This document shows, piece after piece, positions 42,464-54,964 of a stretch of DNA of 64,000 nucleotides (position 1 is its first letter; each line of letters opens with the position of its first letter). The DNA comes from Xiphydria camelus (lineage: Eukaryota > Arthropoda > Insecta > Hymenoptera > Xiphydriidae), in NCBI GenBank assembly GCA_963678675.1, contig OY783192.1, forward strand, positions 37,417,250 to 37,481,249, given 5' to 3'. The notes beneath the pieces are model-generated. The model made no database searches. It had not been told where the DNA came from and worked only from the letters and a program-made list of their open reading frames with translations. The translations under genes were made by a program, and so were the position numbers.

Positions 42464-42690
42464 AAAGCCAAACTTACTCGCCAGGAAAGAAGCTCAAATC
42501 GCTATTATCGCATTATCTACGAGGCTTTGACTCATATTTATATAGTGCTTTCTCGAAGATTACATTTTGATTTGTAACAAAATCGATATCGTGTCTTATA
42601 TCGGTGTAGACTAAAAGTTTATAAATAATGAGGTAATAGCGACTGAAGTTTCTTTCCTGGCAAGTAAGTTTAGCCTCATACACGGTATAT
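42464..42690. mobile_element. Palindromic MITE, family A, copy 3
   Basis: Abuts the previous element by a few bases. Ends GCCAAACTTACTCGCCAGGA and TGGCAAGTAAGTTTAGCCTC are inverted. Confidence 0.75.
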
Positions 42691-43608
42691 TTACGAAAAA
42701 TTGCAGTTATTATATATTGAATACATTTTTAGCAGGTATTTTTTATTTGTAGTATCTTACAATCACATTTCCAGTCGTAAACATACTTGCTCAATGATAG
42801 TTCACAAAGCGCACACCTGATCTGATGATCTGATACTTGTGAACGTTTACAGTCATATTTATTCATCGAAAAATGGACACCGGTCGAGGACGGTATAGAT
42901 AACCAACTATCCTTTATATCCGTTTCGACGTGATCGCGCGTTAATGATTCCGATCGTCGCTATCAGGTACCGGCTGACCATCACGCGGCTTCGATGACTC
43001 GTTTAACATGAGGAATAGAAGGTCGCGAGGCGCCTCATATCGAAGAACGCCGGGGGCATCGAGGAAATGAGGCAGAGTTCTCGTTAATGTATCCCTCCCC
43101 CCGAGGGAGAGAGGAACCTTTTAACTCGTATTTATAATTCAACCCGCGACGTCGCGTTTCTATTCCCGTGGGAGGGAGACGTCGTTCCGGTTGCATGGAA
43201 TATCCCATGCGCTTGGAGCGCGTTTGCGTTATTCCCCTTTCCGCTCTGAGCACGTGGGACGAGGGAGTAGCGTTCCTCGGAAGCGCCTCGATTTTTCTTT
43301 GGAGTTTCGCTCGCTTTTGCGTCCTGGTCGACGATTTCGCGTATACAATAGACGCGTGCGTCACGACGAAATTTCCAATGCGGGTCGAACGTGCGGGATA
43401 CGATAGCCGTAGGTAGACCGACGTTCGAATGCCTCGATCGCGGATAAATGAAACTTTACGTCATTCAATTTCTCGACGCGACGAATAACGGTACGATCCT
43501 CGCGCGCGGAGGGGGGTTGCGACCTATCTTTCCCCCCTCGTCTCGTCGAGCCATTCCTCGCGTAATCGTCCGGCAAGAAATCGCGCCCGAAATTGACCAG
43601 GCTCCGCA
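42691..43608. other. Intronic sequence, nothing recognised
   Basis: No gene or repeat with clear boundaries seen. Confidence 0.4.
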
Positions 43609-43816
43609 TGAGGTCTAAACTTACTCGCCAGGAAAGAAACTCCAATCGCTATTATCTCACTATCTATGAGCTCTTGGCTCATATTTGTATAATACTTTTC
43701 TTGCAGATTACATTTCAAACTACAATAAAGTCTTGTATCGATGCAGGCCAAAAGTTGATAGATTGTGAGATAATGGTGATTGAAATTTCTTTACTTGCGA
43801 GTGAGTTTTGCCTTAT
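43609..43816. mobile_element. Palindromic MITE, family A, copy 4
   Basis: TGAGGTCTAAACTTACTCGC at left, CTTGCGAGTGAGTTTTGCCT at right; inner arms ATTATCTCACTATCTA / TAGATTGTGAGATAAT pair. Confidence 0.75.
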
Positions 43817-43869
43817 ATGGTATGTAATATACGTCCGTATATATACCCCTTATTTGGTTTTCAGATAGA

Positions 43870-44045
43870 ACAAGATGGCGATTTTCAAAAAGTTATTCAA
43901 ATGCAATGGAAAATGTGTAACTTCTGTCCGTCCGAAAGGCAACTTATTTTTCGGAGATCTTTGAAATACCTTTAAGTTCAGTTATCGGAGATCGGTTATA
44001 CATTTTGTATTACGTTTAGATAACTTTTTGAAAGCCGTCATCTCG
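43870..44045. mobile_element. Foldback repeat, family J
   Basis: GATGGCGATTTTCAAAAAGT at left is inverted by ACTTTTTGAAAGCCGTCATC at right; the arms extend about 48 bp. Confidence 0.65.
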
Positions 44046-44228
44046 TTCATTTCCTTGATTATTTAAAAAAAAAAACGCATACGAATATCGAAACTATATC
44101 AGAGCCTTTGTCACTGAAACCGCCAATGAGATGATCGACGTTTCTCAGATCGTTAGTTCTATTTGCTTCGGATCTCGGTCATTGGTATTACCACTGAATT
44201 ACGGGAAACCACAGCGAACGGGGTGCTA

Positions 44229-44412
44229 GTGTCAAAAAAAAAAATGTTTTTTTGAATCAAGAACGCATGATCTTACAAATTTTCAAGAATACAAATTAAT
44301 CGAGCCGGTCAAATATTTTCTTGTGCGAAGACCAAACCGTGGCTTGATTCTGAAATTACATCATGTTTTTCATCGAAAAAAAAAAAACATTTTTTCGTCA
44401 CCAGCTGTGATT
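44229..44412. mobile_element. MITE, family I, copy 1
   Basis: GCTAGTGTC-A(n)-TGTTTTTT at left and AAAACATTTTTTCGTCACCAG at right; a related longer copy is at 54697-54960 with the shared GTCAAATATTT and CACGGCTTGATTCTGA-like core. Confidence 0.55.
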
Positions 44413-44678
44413 TCTCTCCATACCTATGTATAGAGTCACGCGCCGCGAAGTTGTAGCGCCGCGCTCCGTCCACGACCTGAGACATTGTTTCGATAATCTC
44501 GGCTCGCCGATACCCAACTTTAACTGCCGCGCCGCTGTTTCGCAACCGCGTTATGCCGCGCGGATTTCTCGAGATCCGATCCATTCCCGAAACGAGACGA
44601 TGCGGTCTACGGATCTATAGAGATGTCGCTTCGGAGAAACCGCGTCCCCTCGACGTTTTTCCGCTATTCCGCGTTGTA

Positions 44679-44841
44679 CACACTGAAAAAAGTATTAAGC
44701 TAATCCAGCTACATTTCTGGCTACCTCAGACACAACTAGACAAATATTGCTAGCGTAGCAAGAATTCTTGCTATTGCGAAGAAAATTATCACTGCAATTA
44801 TAGGTATAATTTTCTAGTTGTGGCCAAATTTTTTTGAGTGC
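44679..44841. mobile_element. Small CACTGAA-ended palindromic element
   Basis: CACACTGAAAAAAGTA at left and AAATTTTTTTGAGTGC at right; the inner GCTAGCGTAGCAAGAATTCTTGCTATTGC is locally palindromic. Confidence 0.5.
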
Positions 44842-45618
44842 ACGCACCGCTGCTCACTCGGAACCGCGTGCACGCGCCGTGCTTGATGCGTATGCGCGGC
44901 GAGGAGGGGGGAGCCACACTTGCGGTTATGTATAAATTCCCGATTAGAGTTTTTTTGTCGGCGCGCGCCAGAAACCACGCGTCGCGGATGTCCCGGAAAC
45001 GCGATTCCGTCGGGCTCGTCTGCATCGAGTCCGACGGGAATCGCGCCAGTCATCGATTCGCGTCGCGGGCTCGCGGTGACTCAACGCTATCGATTTTGCC
45101 GATAAACGCACGCGTGTAGAGGTACGCCGAGCCCCGCGGCGCGGGCGACCGCACGTTGAATGATGTTTTTCCCTGCTTTTCTTTGACCTTCGCGCGCGCG
45201 CGCGCCGATCGAAAACATTCGTCTCGACAGTCGCGCGGGTTGCTTGCCCCGGCCGATTAGGTACGATGCGAAAGTCGCTCATTCGTTTCGGCGCGGCGAC
45301 GGCTGGTCTCTGCGAGAGCCACCCCGCGGTTTCCACACACGTATTACACGCGTATGCATTTCCGCACGTACTCCCGACGGCGATCGATCGCGCTTGGGCA
45401 GACTTCCAAGCGAATTCGTCTTCCGCCGAGTTTTGCCGGTGGGTCGATGTCGTCTCCCTCGCTTCCGACCCTCCCGACGAAAACGCGTCGCGGAGTAGGT
45501 CGTTCGCGATGCAAAGCGCGGCCGGTGCAACCGCCCTCGAAACGACGAGCGCATCCGCCGCCCTTCCGCGTTGAATCACGGCTCCGACCCCGATTTCAGC
45601 TCGCGGCTCGTTGTGTGG
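44842..45618. other. Intronic sequence, nothing recognised
   Basis: CpG-rich with overlapping open frames on both strands; no family likeness in any of them. Confidence 0.4.
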
Positions 45619-45845
45619 AAACAAATAAATCGTAGCATCTACAAAGAGTTTGTGGTAGGTACATTTTGGGAGAGGGCCGATGTATTGTTACGATAGGTAT
45701 AATTTTGGTAACAATTACAGTTTGCAATTTGTACGAGTTTCGCTGTAATTCTTACTAAAATTGTAGCCGTCGCGTGAAAACAAATCGGACTATCTCGAAA
45801 TTTACCGATAACTTTGTCGATGCTGCGATCGATTTTTTCCCATGT
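45619..45845. mobile_element. Palindromic MITE, family H, copy 1
   Basis: AAATAAATCGTAGCATCTAC at left, GTCGATGCTGCGATCGATTT at right; second copy at 53164-53402. Confidence 0.65.
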
Positions 45846-47032
45846 ACGAAATTGCACACATACGGAACAAAAATTTCAAGGATTAAATTTCATACAACCA
45901 ACCACCGTGTATTTGGTTGAACGGTAAATTGTTGGAGTAACAAAATTGTTCGTTTCGTTCGATGAAATTCAACTCAGCTTCACTGCTTTGTTAAATCAAT
46001 CCGAGTCGATTTATTTCAACGAGAGTTCTTGCCAGACGAACGACGAAAGTCCAGTGTTAATTACGCTGAGAATAAAGATCATTGAATTTCACTCAATTTT
46101 GAAGTTACGGGCGCCCAACTGTATTTGTAGTTATTTGGAGAAATATTTAGTCGAAGCACAGCCGAATATCTGGTTATCTCAACTGTGTTTTAGTCACTCT
46201 AACTACATATTTCTTGAGATAACTATATTTACCGAGAGGTGTGTGTATGTGCTTTGGAATTTTTTTTTGAGCGCGCGAGATCGAAGACACGTCAAGGAGG
46301 ACGATGACGAATGACGATACGAGCGCAATTCATAATGCAATTTCACATTTGCCACTCTCGCGCCGATGCAGGCTGCTCTTTCGCTCCGCGCTCCAATTAT
46401 TGCCGACGAATCGCGTCTAATTATTTATTTCCTCGCTGCACCGGGAAGCCGATTCGATTCCGAGGTTCGTCCGCGCGATGCAGTTTCGCCTCGGACCTGG
46501 AAATGTACTCGTTTTTCTGGGTTCCATCGGTGGGGGAATTAATTTATCGCGTACACAGAGTTCCGGGACGAGAGAAATATCCGCCAATCCATTTTTTATC
46601 GTTCCCCCGAGGCTGTAATGCAGTTCGATCGATCGTCAGTCGCAGTTAATGAATTCGATTAAACAAGCTTCGCGATTTAATTCAGCGTTACAGCGATACC
46701 CGCTGCAAAAAGCCAGGAGTCGTCGTAGCACCGTTCTGGAGGATCAAATCTACAGCTATGAGAAAACCCAATACTTCGATCGGTTTTTTTTTTTCGACCA
46801 ACATGACTCATCTAAGCTCTATCCTTAACCCAGATCGGTCCGCGTCGCACCATAGCGAGTAGATTTCGTCCACCGTTCCGCGACCCGAACGATACGCGCG
46901 TACTAGTAAACGTAAGATCTCATTTGGCACGTTTTTTTTTTTGTATAAGACGTAAGGTAGCCAGACGGCTAAGCCTAGTGTACCTGGACAGGCGTAAAAA
47001 TTCATATGGCAGATTTTACTTCGGGTTCTTTC
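45846..47032. other. Intronic sequence, nothing recognised
   Basis: No gene or RNA recognised; AT-rich left part might hold an old MITE (46060-46260) without clear ends. Confidence 0.35.
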
Positions 47033-47315
47033 TGCACGGAGAACAAAAAGTGAGTAGGATCTACTGAAAATTACTAGCGGGGTCGCAAGTAATTATTTAT
47101 TTCTTAATATATGAATGACATTTTTTTAATACATCAGTCTGATATTTCTTCCATATAATCATGTGGAATAGTACCTATGTAATTTTTAAAAGAAGATATA
47201 TCAAATTTTTTAATATGAAAAAAAAATCAAATCCATCTAAATATTATAAATAATTACTTGTGCGACACCGCAATTGATTTTTAGTAGATCCAACTAATTC
47301 TTTTTCTCTGCGCAG
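47033..47315. mobile_element. Palindromic MITE, family B, copy 2
   Basis: TGCACGGAGAACAAAAAGTG at left, AACTAATTCTTTTTCTCTGC at right, sharing the GTGGAATAGTA core with the other two copies. Confidence 0.7.
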
Positions 47316-47446
47316 TGACACTTCCTGTACAGATCCGCAATTTCTCGAAGATTTCTTTCCACTGGCCGTTTCTCTTTATCCCATCCCCATATAATTTCAA
47401 TTATACTCAAATATACGCGTCTTGCTATTGAGACGCGCTATAAGAA

Positions 47447-47690
47447 ACATTTTTATTTTTAATATACTTTTCCGTAAAGTTTTTTTTTAACGCGTGATTA
47501 TGAAAATTAATTTACTCCAGGGCAATTACAAAAATTAATATATTCCCTTATGAAATTGCTCTTATAAATTTCACAACGAAGTATTATATATGAATTTTCA
47601 TAATCACGTATTGGATAAAAGCTTTGCGCACAATTGCATTAAATTTAATACAATTCTTTTTCACAATATACCTTACCGCGTATCTACGCA
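47447..47690. mobile_element. Palindromic MITE, family F, copy 2
   Basis: CGTGATTATGAAAATTAATT and AATTTTCATAATCACGTATT arms; ends in TAAATTTAATACAATTCTTT as in the other family F copies. Confidence 0.65.
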
Positions 47691-47798
47691 CGCGTCACTG
47701 TTACATAATATCAGGGTTACGCGTACGATGGGTGCGCATATAGGGGCACATTTCAGAGATTGGCGATACCCACGCGTGCCGTACAGTACCGCCGTTAA

Positions 47799-48033
47799 CC
47801 CATTAATGCCCGACACATGTTTGTATTCAGAGTTCTCTCAGTTTTAATATTTGGAGTTCAAAATACGTATGTTTATAAATTTTAACGTTCTAATGCGTTA
47901 TTCACAGTTTCCAATATTTTGTTTACTATTTTACAGCAGAAAAATACGGTTAGTCGCCCATGCAAGATGACAACATTTATTTAAAATGAACCCTCACCTC
48001 CGCATGATAAATCGTACGATAGGCACTAATGGG
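47799..48033. mobile_element. piggyBac-like MITE
   Basis: CCCATTAATGCC at left and GGCACTAATGGG at right, each directly flanked by TTAA, the piggyBac target duplication. 235 bp, no coding sequence. Confidence 0.75.
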
Positions 48034-48037
48034 TTAA

Positions 48038-49105
48038 TTGTTTCCAAATCGTTACGCCAGTCCGTGTCGCCCGGTTTATCCGCCGCCTTCGCTTGCTTGA
48101 TTTATCGCGACGAATCCGTGGTGAATTTACGTCGTTCGTCATCCGGACATTTTGCGTGTAGGATTTAGCGCAATTTGACCGACATTTCCGACATTAACGC
48201 GGGCGCTCGCACATTCGTTTCGGTATTACCATACGTACGTAGCGGCGCCCGTTTCGTTCTGATAAATAATTCAGCGGCGCCGGTCGCTCTTCGTGATTGA
48301 CGGATTTATCAGTCGGAATGACGATTCGATCGGATCGTCGAAGATCGATGAATTCTCCGGTGCTTCTGCACGCGCGACCAGATATTAGCCGAGAGGTCTC
48401 GGTGATACCGCACGGAGCGAATGATAAGAAGCGCGCGTTGCGGCGCGTGCCGCGTGCACGCGTGGTATGTACAATATGTCAGTGCGCGCATGTAACGCGC
48501 GTCACGCATCGGTCGCTCGCTTCGGGCATACGTAATCGAGAGGATGGGACCTCCCTCCGTGAGATTTTACTCATTTTTTTTTCAAGCGGACGCAGGGCAT
48601 GTTGGAATACAATTAGCGTTACCTTCCATGCAACTGTGGAACTTAATTTTGCAACTAGAGCTGATTTCACTACTTTTTTCCGTGATTTGAACGAAAATCA
48701 TAAAGTTTGTGCACTCTTCAGTTACGTATAAATGGGCCGAAATTATTTTCCGAAATCATAACCACCGTTTAAGGATGAGGAAGTCGGAAAATAATAAAAT
48801 TAGTGCTGGCAGACCATCCGGTGCACGACGGCGGCTGTGTTGTTGTAATAACGATATTTTTATTAATTCGTGTCTTAGCCTGAGTCGATTGTATTTCAGG
48901 AAATGTAGCGTGGCACGTAGATTTCGAACAAAAAAAGTTTATTTCGCGAAAACGAACAATCGCGAAAAACCGGTGAAACAAATATTCCAAATATAGTGAT
49001 CATTTTCCGTAAACGTCATTGATTGGGAAAAAGTGGAATTGTATGGGACTTACGCTCCTGTTGGAGTAAAGCTGGCTTCAAAGGGTTATAAATTAGAACG
49101 CACAC
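48038..49105. other. Intronic sequence, nothing recognised
   Basis: Moderately CpG-rich; no gene, RNA or bounded repeat recognised. Confidence 0.4.
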
Positions 49106-49330
49106 ACTGTAAGAAAGTTCGTATTAAATTTAATACAATAATTGTATGTAAAGTTTCCATCCAATGCGTGATTATAAAAACTAGTATGCTCCGTTATGAA
49201 ATTTTCGAGAGCAATTTCATAAGGAAACATATTAATTTTCATAATTACCGAGTATATTAATTTTCGTAGCGACGTGTTGAAAAAAAGCTTTATATAAAAG
49301 TATATTAAAAATACACATATTTTTACGTCT
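49106..49330. mobile_element. Palindromic MITE, family F, copy 3
   Basis: Begins CACTGTAAGAAAGTTC, then TATTAAATTTAATACAAT, CGTGATTATAAAAACTAG; the right half has TTAATTTTCATAATTACC and AAAAAAAGCTTTATATAA. Confidence 0.6.
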
Positions 49331-50758
49331 TCTTCGCATTGAAACTCATCAACGAATCAAATCGTGCATTCGTCCGCTTGAAATATATTATAGATCGAAA
49401 TTGCAATTCCTCCATCGCTCCCGTCAATCGAAACGCTTCCACTGGCAATCAGAGACACCGGAGGAATCCGCAGGAGCGATGTGGCCGGCTTCAATCGATC
49501 TCGCCGCTCGTCAATTATCCAGAAATCAATCGCGCCGTCGCATCGGCAGCCGTAATCGATTTCTCGCGAAACAGTGGCGGAGCCGCGGTCGGGGGTCGCG
49601 TATACCTAACTGCCCCTATAGCGACGGACCTCGCGCATCAATCGAATGAGATCCGTCCGTCCAGTCGTCCCTTCTTCGCGTTTACCAACGGCGCGACGGG
49701 GCGCAAAATGCGCTGCTTTTAATCGATAACCCACGCCGCGTATCTTCCACACGTAGCCAATCGAACGGAGTGCATATTTTACGAGGGACGCGGTTCCTTC
49801 GAGAATTTTTCGAATGTCAATGCGCCTTTCGAGTTCGTGGGGAATTGTACGATTCGATAAATGCCAGCTGAACCGATCCGTTATTTATATCCGATTACAG
49901 GTCCGCGCGATATAATCCGTTTCATTGCTTTTGTATCGTATTGAGAGGGGCGTTTTTTTCATTCTGGAGATTTTGAAAACAGGAATTTGCCGGGTGATGG
50001 GAAGTCGGAGTACACCGATTCGTCGGATGAAAATCGCTGAATCGGTATTCAATCCTCGTTGGTTCATCATTTAACGACATCCAATAAACATCGAATTATG
50101 ACCGAGCGAGCGTATCTGTCGAACTAGTGCGCGTCTTGAATAAAATTTGACATCTCTTAAATTTTCGATCCACTTCACCTTTCGTACTCAGATTATCCTT
50201 CTAAAGCAGAATAATTTGTAATCTTTTTTTTCTCTCAGTGCACGGTCCTGGAACTGTCGCGGAACTGGTGGGATCGTGTCGTCGGCGAAAGTCATACTTC
50301 CACTGTTATTTATCGAGCGATACGATCCTCGTTCGCGGTGACATTTACCGCGTCGCGATAATGCTGTGCTTCTGTCTTTGGTCCCTCGATTTTTTATATT
50401 CCACGCTCTCCGTCATTCGCGCACAATTCGCCTCCGCCGTACGCTTAATGGGACACGTCATATAGAAATGATCGTGTACCTACGCACGGGGCGTGGAAGC
50501 TTGCAATCGATTGATTTGTTATTCTTTCGGCTCGCTCGTTACCGCTCCCGCGAGCACACGACACGAGTTACTCAAACATTGATTGCCCGTAGAAATTAGA
50601 ACGTGTAACCCGCGAACCGCGCCTCGCTCCGCTAGCATGATTATTATCCGAGACATTTGCGAGCTTGCAAGAGCACCGCAGGAAGATACAGACGTTTTTT
50701 CCGGGGCGAACGCACGACCTACCCGAAGGTATGCCGCGCGTGATTAAAGGTCGATCTA
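49331..50758. other. Intronic sequence with one MITE fragment
   Basis: Only 50163-50240 is recognised: the right half of the CACTGAG element of 40221-40419 (TACTCAGATTATCCTTCTAA ... TTTTTTTTCTCTCAGTG). Otherwise nothing. Confidence 0.45.
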
Positions 50759-50838
50759 CGCACACCGAGAAAACGGTTTATCAGTAGTTAATGAATGTCA
50801 TTTTAAATATGGCGAAATAAATATTTATCAAAGAAGAG

Positions 50839-50876
<38 letters not shown>

Positions 50877-51054
50877 AATTATTAAAATCTTTATTTCATT
50901 CAAATGGTGGCCTCTCTGAGGATCAAATTGTAACATACCAAATAAATATCGTACTTAACGGTTAACGAATGTTTGCTTGATCCAATGAAATGTTTATTTC
51001 GCTATATTTAAACAAGCATTTATCTGCTACAGATAAACTATTTTCTCGGTGTAT
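50759..51054. mobile_element. Palindromic MITE, family C, copy 1
   Basis: CACACCGAGAAAACGGTTTA at left, AACTATTTTCTCGGTGTATA at right; contains a TA microsatellite at 50842-50873. Partner copy at 56505-56703. Confidence 0.75.
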
Positions 51055-51256
51055 ATTCGATCTGACTCGGGTCCGACGTCGTCCGACAAACTGACGGAAA
51101 AAATGTTTCGTAAAATTTGTAAGAATCGCCCGAGTCTGATCGAATGGCACGGAGACGGTAAGACGAAAATATTTCCATGCAAATCTATTTTCAAATCGAA
51201 TCTGAGCCGGATCGGATATGTGTAGATCGACCTTCATAACTGAGAACGTATTATAT

Positions 51257-51514
51257 CTGTGGCTTGGTTCTAAAAGGGCCAAAGTCATAAAATGCACATT
51301 TTGGCAAATCTGTTTTAAAATGATGCTCTAAGTTTGAAGGCGTTTTTGAACTACTATTAAATCTTAGTTTCAAACTTTTATAGCACGGTTGGTATCGTAA
51401 GTACACATTGGCAATTTCTACATTTAAAGGTTCTCTTGAAATACAGTTTGATTATATGCACTTTGGTCCAAATCTCGAAAAATTGACATTGGCCCTTTTA
51501 GAACCAAGCCACAG
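51257..51514. mobile_element. TIR MITE, CTGTGGCTTGG family
   Basis: The 26-bp ends beginning CTGTGGCTTGGTTCTAAAAG are perfect inverses, flanked by ATAT on both sides. 258 bp, non-coding. Confidence 0.8.
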
Positions 51515-51912
51515 ATATGCGTACGTCGTAACCGAGACTCCTGCGCGTGGAAAGGCGCGTTCACCCGCTGCTCATTTGGCGGAATCGCGGGAAAAGTTGA
51601 AAGAAGTTGTGGAAGGAAACGAAAGAAAGGAGGACGGCGAGAGAGTTGCCAAAGAGCCAATCACGAGTACACTCGAGCGTCTCTCTTCTCTCGTTCCGCG
51701 TCGCTCGTTTCTTTATTTCACTTTTTCCGAGTGATCTCGACCCAGCGAAACCCAGCCGCGGTTCCTCTCCACCGGGCGAGGCGTACGAATGCGAGCTACA
51801 AATGAGATTTTTATATGTGGTCAAAATTAACGGAACGGCGCGACCGCGTTGGATTAACGAAATATCGTCGAACGCGCTTCCGCGTTCCCACGGTGAAGTT
51901 CTAGCAACCTCT
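51515..51912. other. Intronic sequence, nothing recognised
   Basis: No gene or repeat recognised. Confidence 0.4.
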
Positions 51913-51913
51913 T

Positions 51914-52685
51914 ATGGTACTCGCAGACTTGTACACTTTTCGTATTGCGCGACCCGGAAAATGGCGCCATTTGGTTATTACAGCGTTTGAATAATGTTGC
52001 AAGTTTAAAAATTGCGCAATTTTTAGAATTGCACTACACTTTTCAAGTTGCTGACACTTAAAAAATTGCTACCTGTGTTCAAGATACTGGACTCGCGCAC
52101 TATAAATATGAACCGACATGTTGGTGAATAATGTGGCGCAACTTCTGCTATAGTGTACCTTTGTCTGTTGTGTGAGCAGTAGCTATCTAACCGGACTTTA
52201 CCTTCCTCCGGTTTTCCCCTGCAATCTCAATGTTGTAGCGAGTCGTTTAGTAGGTGAAATCGCTTTCCTCATAAACGTGTAATTTTTTTTTTTATTAACG
52301 GCGTTTCTTTTTCTAATAAATAATTCAAATCGGTGGCGGACAATCGCAAAAAATTTTTGTAGAATGCTTCATCGCCATCTCTTATAATTCTTGTAATAAA
52401 TTGTTTATTACTCCATAACGGTCATGATTTTTAATCCATTCTTTAACCCAAAGTGTTATTTTTTTACTATTTTGACGTGTACTACGTTGTCGTCTTCGCA
52501 GTAATAGAAGTGCTAAGCAGGAAGCGGCTTGTATTTTGTCATCGTCGTCACAATACATTTCCATTAAATGTTGTAAAATCACTATAACATTTGAGAGCAC
52601 GGTTACGTTGGAACACGACGCACAATTTTACAGTTGCGCTATAAGAACTTGCGCCACAAAAGTGTACAAGTGTGCGAGTACCATT
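51914..52685 (-). mobile_element. PIF/Harbinger-type deletion derivative
   Basis: Ends ATGGTACTCGCAGACTTGTA and TACAAGTGTGCGAGTACCAT are inverted with one or two mismatches. Inside, minus strand, is a transposase N-terminal fragment (52382-52600). The remainder of the transposase is absent. Confidence 0.65.
52382..52600 (-). pseudogene. Harbinger-type transposase N-terminal fragment
   Basis: 72 residues with AASCLALLLLRRRQR followed by WVKEWIKNHDRYGVINNLLQ then EL and a stop. The Leu/Arg-rich run followed by W-V-x-x-W/I ... G-x-x-N-L-x-Q-E-L is the typical N-terminus of HARBI1/PIF transposases (from memory). The DDE region is missing, so it is a relic. Confidence 0.7.
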
Positions 52686-52692
52686 GCGAGTG

Positions 52693-52823
52693 CGAACGTT
52701 GGGACGCAGTTCAGTGAGGTGACGCAGGGCGACCGTTGCCTCTATACCTATATCTATTCTATATATAGGTATAGAGGCAACGGTCGCCCTGCGTCCCCTC
52801 ACTGAACTGCGTCTCAACGTTCG
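52693..52823. repeat. Near-perfect 131-bp hairpin
   Basis: About 60-bp arms starting CGAACGTTGGGACGCAGTTC and ending GAACTGCGTCTCAACGTTCG, with only two or so mismatches and an AT-rich loop. It follows directly after the Harbinger remnant. Confidence 0.85.
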
Positions 52824-53163
52824 CTTGGCCTTATAGACGCGCCGGAGCCGTCCGACGAATTCATGAAATCGCAATGACTTCTAACCGGACGCGAGCTGAC
52901 AACAGGCTCGTCTCTCCGCGCGGGATAGAAGTTCTTACCGCGACGCGCCAGCGGCGCGTGGGTTTATTTTATTCAAACGCAAAGTTCGCCGTCGATCGAA
53001 GGAAGCGAGCGGATGGAACATTTCCGGGTTGCGCGAAAGGGACGGAGACCGGCTGGTGCGTTTGCGGTCCGTTCGAAAATTCGCGCTCCGGTACCGGGAG
53101 CCGAGCTCCGCATCGGCGGAGGTAATTTGCAGCGAGGTGTGCCTTGTGCGCGATTGAAATGGT

Positions 53164-53402
53164 AAAAGATAAATCGTAGCATCTCTGCAAAGCTTGTGCT
53201 AAATTTCGGGACATGGGCCAATTTATCGTTACGATGACTAAGGTTTTAGTAACAATTGCAGCTGCGCTTGCAACTTCTACGAGTTTCGCTAGGTATAATT
53301 TTTACTAAAATTCTGGTAGAATTATCGTAGCGATAAATTATCCTCGTCCCGAAATCTACGTCAAACTGTCGATGCGCTGCGATTTATTTATTTTTTTCCA
53401 CG
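53164..53402. mobile_element. Palindromic MITE, family H, copy 2
   Basis: AAGATAAATCGTAGCATCTC at left, CGATGCGCTGCGATTTATTT at right; inner CTACGAGTTTCGCT shared with copy 1. Confidence 0.65.
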
Positions 53403-53773
53403 TCTAGATACCAAAATACACAGGAGATACGAATAACATTTTACGTTAAAGATACGAGGGAGCTTACTGGGAACAAATACGAATGCGCGATACCGATATC
53501 AATTTAGCGCGATAAGATTTTCGCACCGGCGAACGGTATCGGGAAGAGCGGTGCGTTCATCGTTCGTTATAGTCGAGGAAATTCGAGAAAAAAAATTCCC
53601 TTTACTCGCGAATACGTCACCGTGAAAGTCGACCGATTGCGAGAAAAAACGGCGCTCGACGAGCTCGCGCGTAACCGTTCGCGAAAGATCGACGCACCGG
53701 AAAGTATTCGCGGCATCCGGAAGCGATCAGCCCACTCGGGAGGGGGGCAGGTGGAAAAAGAAGTGAAACGCAC

Positions 53774-53817
<44 letters not shown>

Positions 53818-54696
53818 AGCGCAAGCGGGCTCGCAATTCGTTCTAGGTCGAATCACGCGGCGGTGGCATGCCCGCAATTCGCGCAACGAGAAGACGGACC
53901 GCTATAGGTACTGCGCGAACCCATCGATTCGGCCAACTACGCTCGTCCGTTGATATAAATTCACCGATTAGGCGCGTGTTCGTATGGCGATAACGACAAT
54001 GGTAGGCACAGACGATAAGCGGAGTCGGGTGAATGAAATAATTGAAACTAAACGACGCGTCGTCTTTGTCAAGGATTCTGGTCCAGGTGGATTCACCAGG
54101 GAAGCAGCTGTTCTGTCGTACATTTTAGATCCATTCTCGCTTCCGGATAAAGAGTGGTTCGCTGATGAACCATGGCTTTTTCGATAAAGGAGATAAAGGA
54201 CTAATTTATTATTTAACTGGAATAAATAATTATAGCGAGTAATTAATTGCTACGCGTGGTTTTAGTTTTGTCGATAAATGTTTCTTTAATTGGAACCTGA
54301 TTTTATAATTCTCACATAATTATAATAAATGAATTATAGTTCGTCAGTGAAATCATGATCACATTATCATTATCCAGATAGACTCTGCATGTAAGAGTGA
54401 CGCGTGGCGGCTAACCAGGACAGGATCCTTAAACAGGGTCAAGGGTGAAGTTCGGTAAATATTTCTTCAATGGATCGTTTCCTATAGAAAACGCGAGGCT
54501 TTGTACATGTATACCGCGGTGAACGAGTTTCGTGGTTGCCTTTTCCGCTAGGCGCATATATTATAGTATCCACTCTCCCCGTATACTGCTATATTATGAA
54601 AATAGATTGAAATCGTCAGGCACATTAAATTCAATTGGTTTCACGGGCAGAAAATTAAATTAAAAGTAGGACTACATTATACACTCAGAGAAATAA
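53403..54696. other. Intronic sequence, GA microsatellite
   Basis: Contains a (GA)n tract at about 53777-53812. A 61-residue frame at 54000-54187 looks unlike chance but matches nothing known to me. Confidence 0.4.
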
Positions 54697-54960
54697 TTGC
54701 TAGTGTCAAAAAAATATCTTTCGAACGAAAAACATATGTTCCCAAAAGTTGCTAAGTAAGAACACAAATTCTTGGCCGAAAAACGTATATATTCTCGATT
54801 CAAGAATACCTTCGTTGGGATAAGAAACTCTCCCAGGGGAAAACAAAATTATTCGAACCCGTCAAAATATTTGTATACGAAAAAAATCACGGCTCGATCC
54901 TGATATCACGTCATGCTTTATGATCGAAGAAAAAATGTTGTCGGCACCAGCAGTTATTTC
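54697..54960. mobile_element. MITE, family I, copy 2
   Basis: Preceded by an ACTCAGAGAAATAATTGC end, then GCTAGTGTCAAAAAAATATC; right part ATGATCGAAGAAAAAATG, GGCACCAGCAGTTATTTCTC. Confidence 0.5.
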
Positions 54961-54964
54961 TCTC

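Noticed and set aside
45244..45635. Overlapping 84-102-residue frames near 45.3 kb
   Set aside because: No family likeness, both strands open equally, no splice or initiation context.
53984..54187. 67-residue plus-strand frame with a protein-like composition
   Set aside because: No recognised motif, no splice partner; kept only as a remark in the intron entry.
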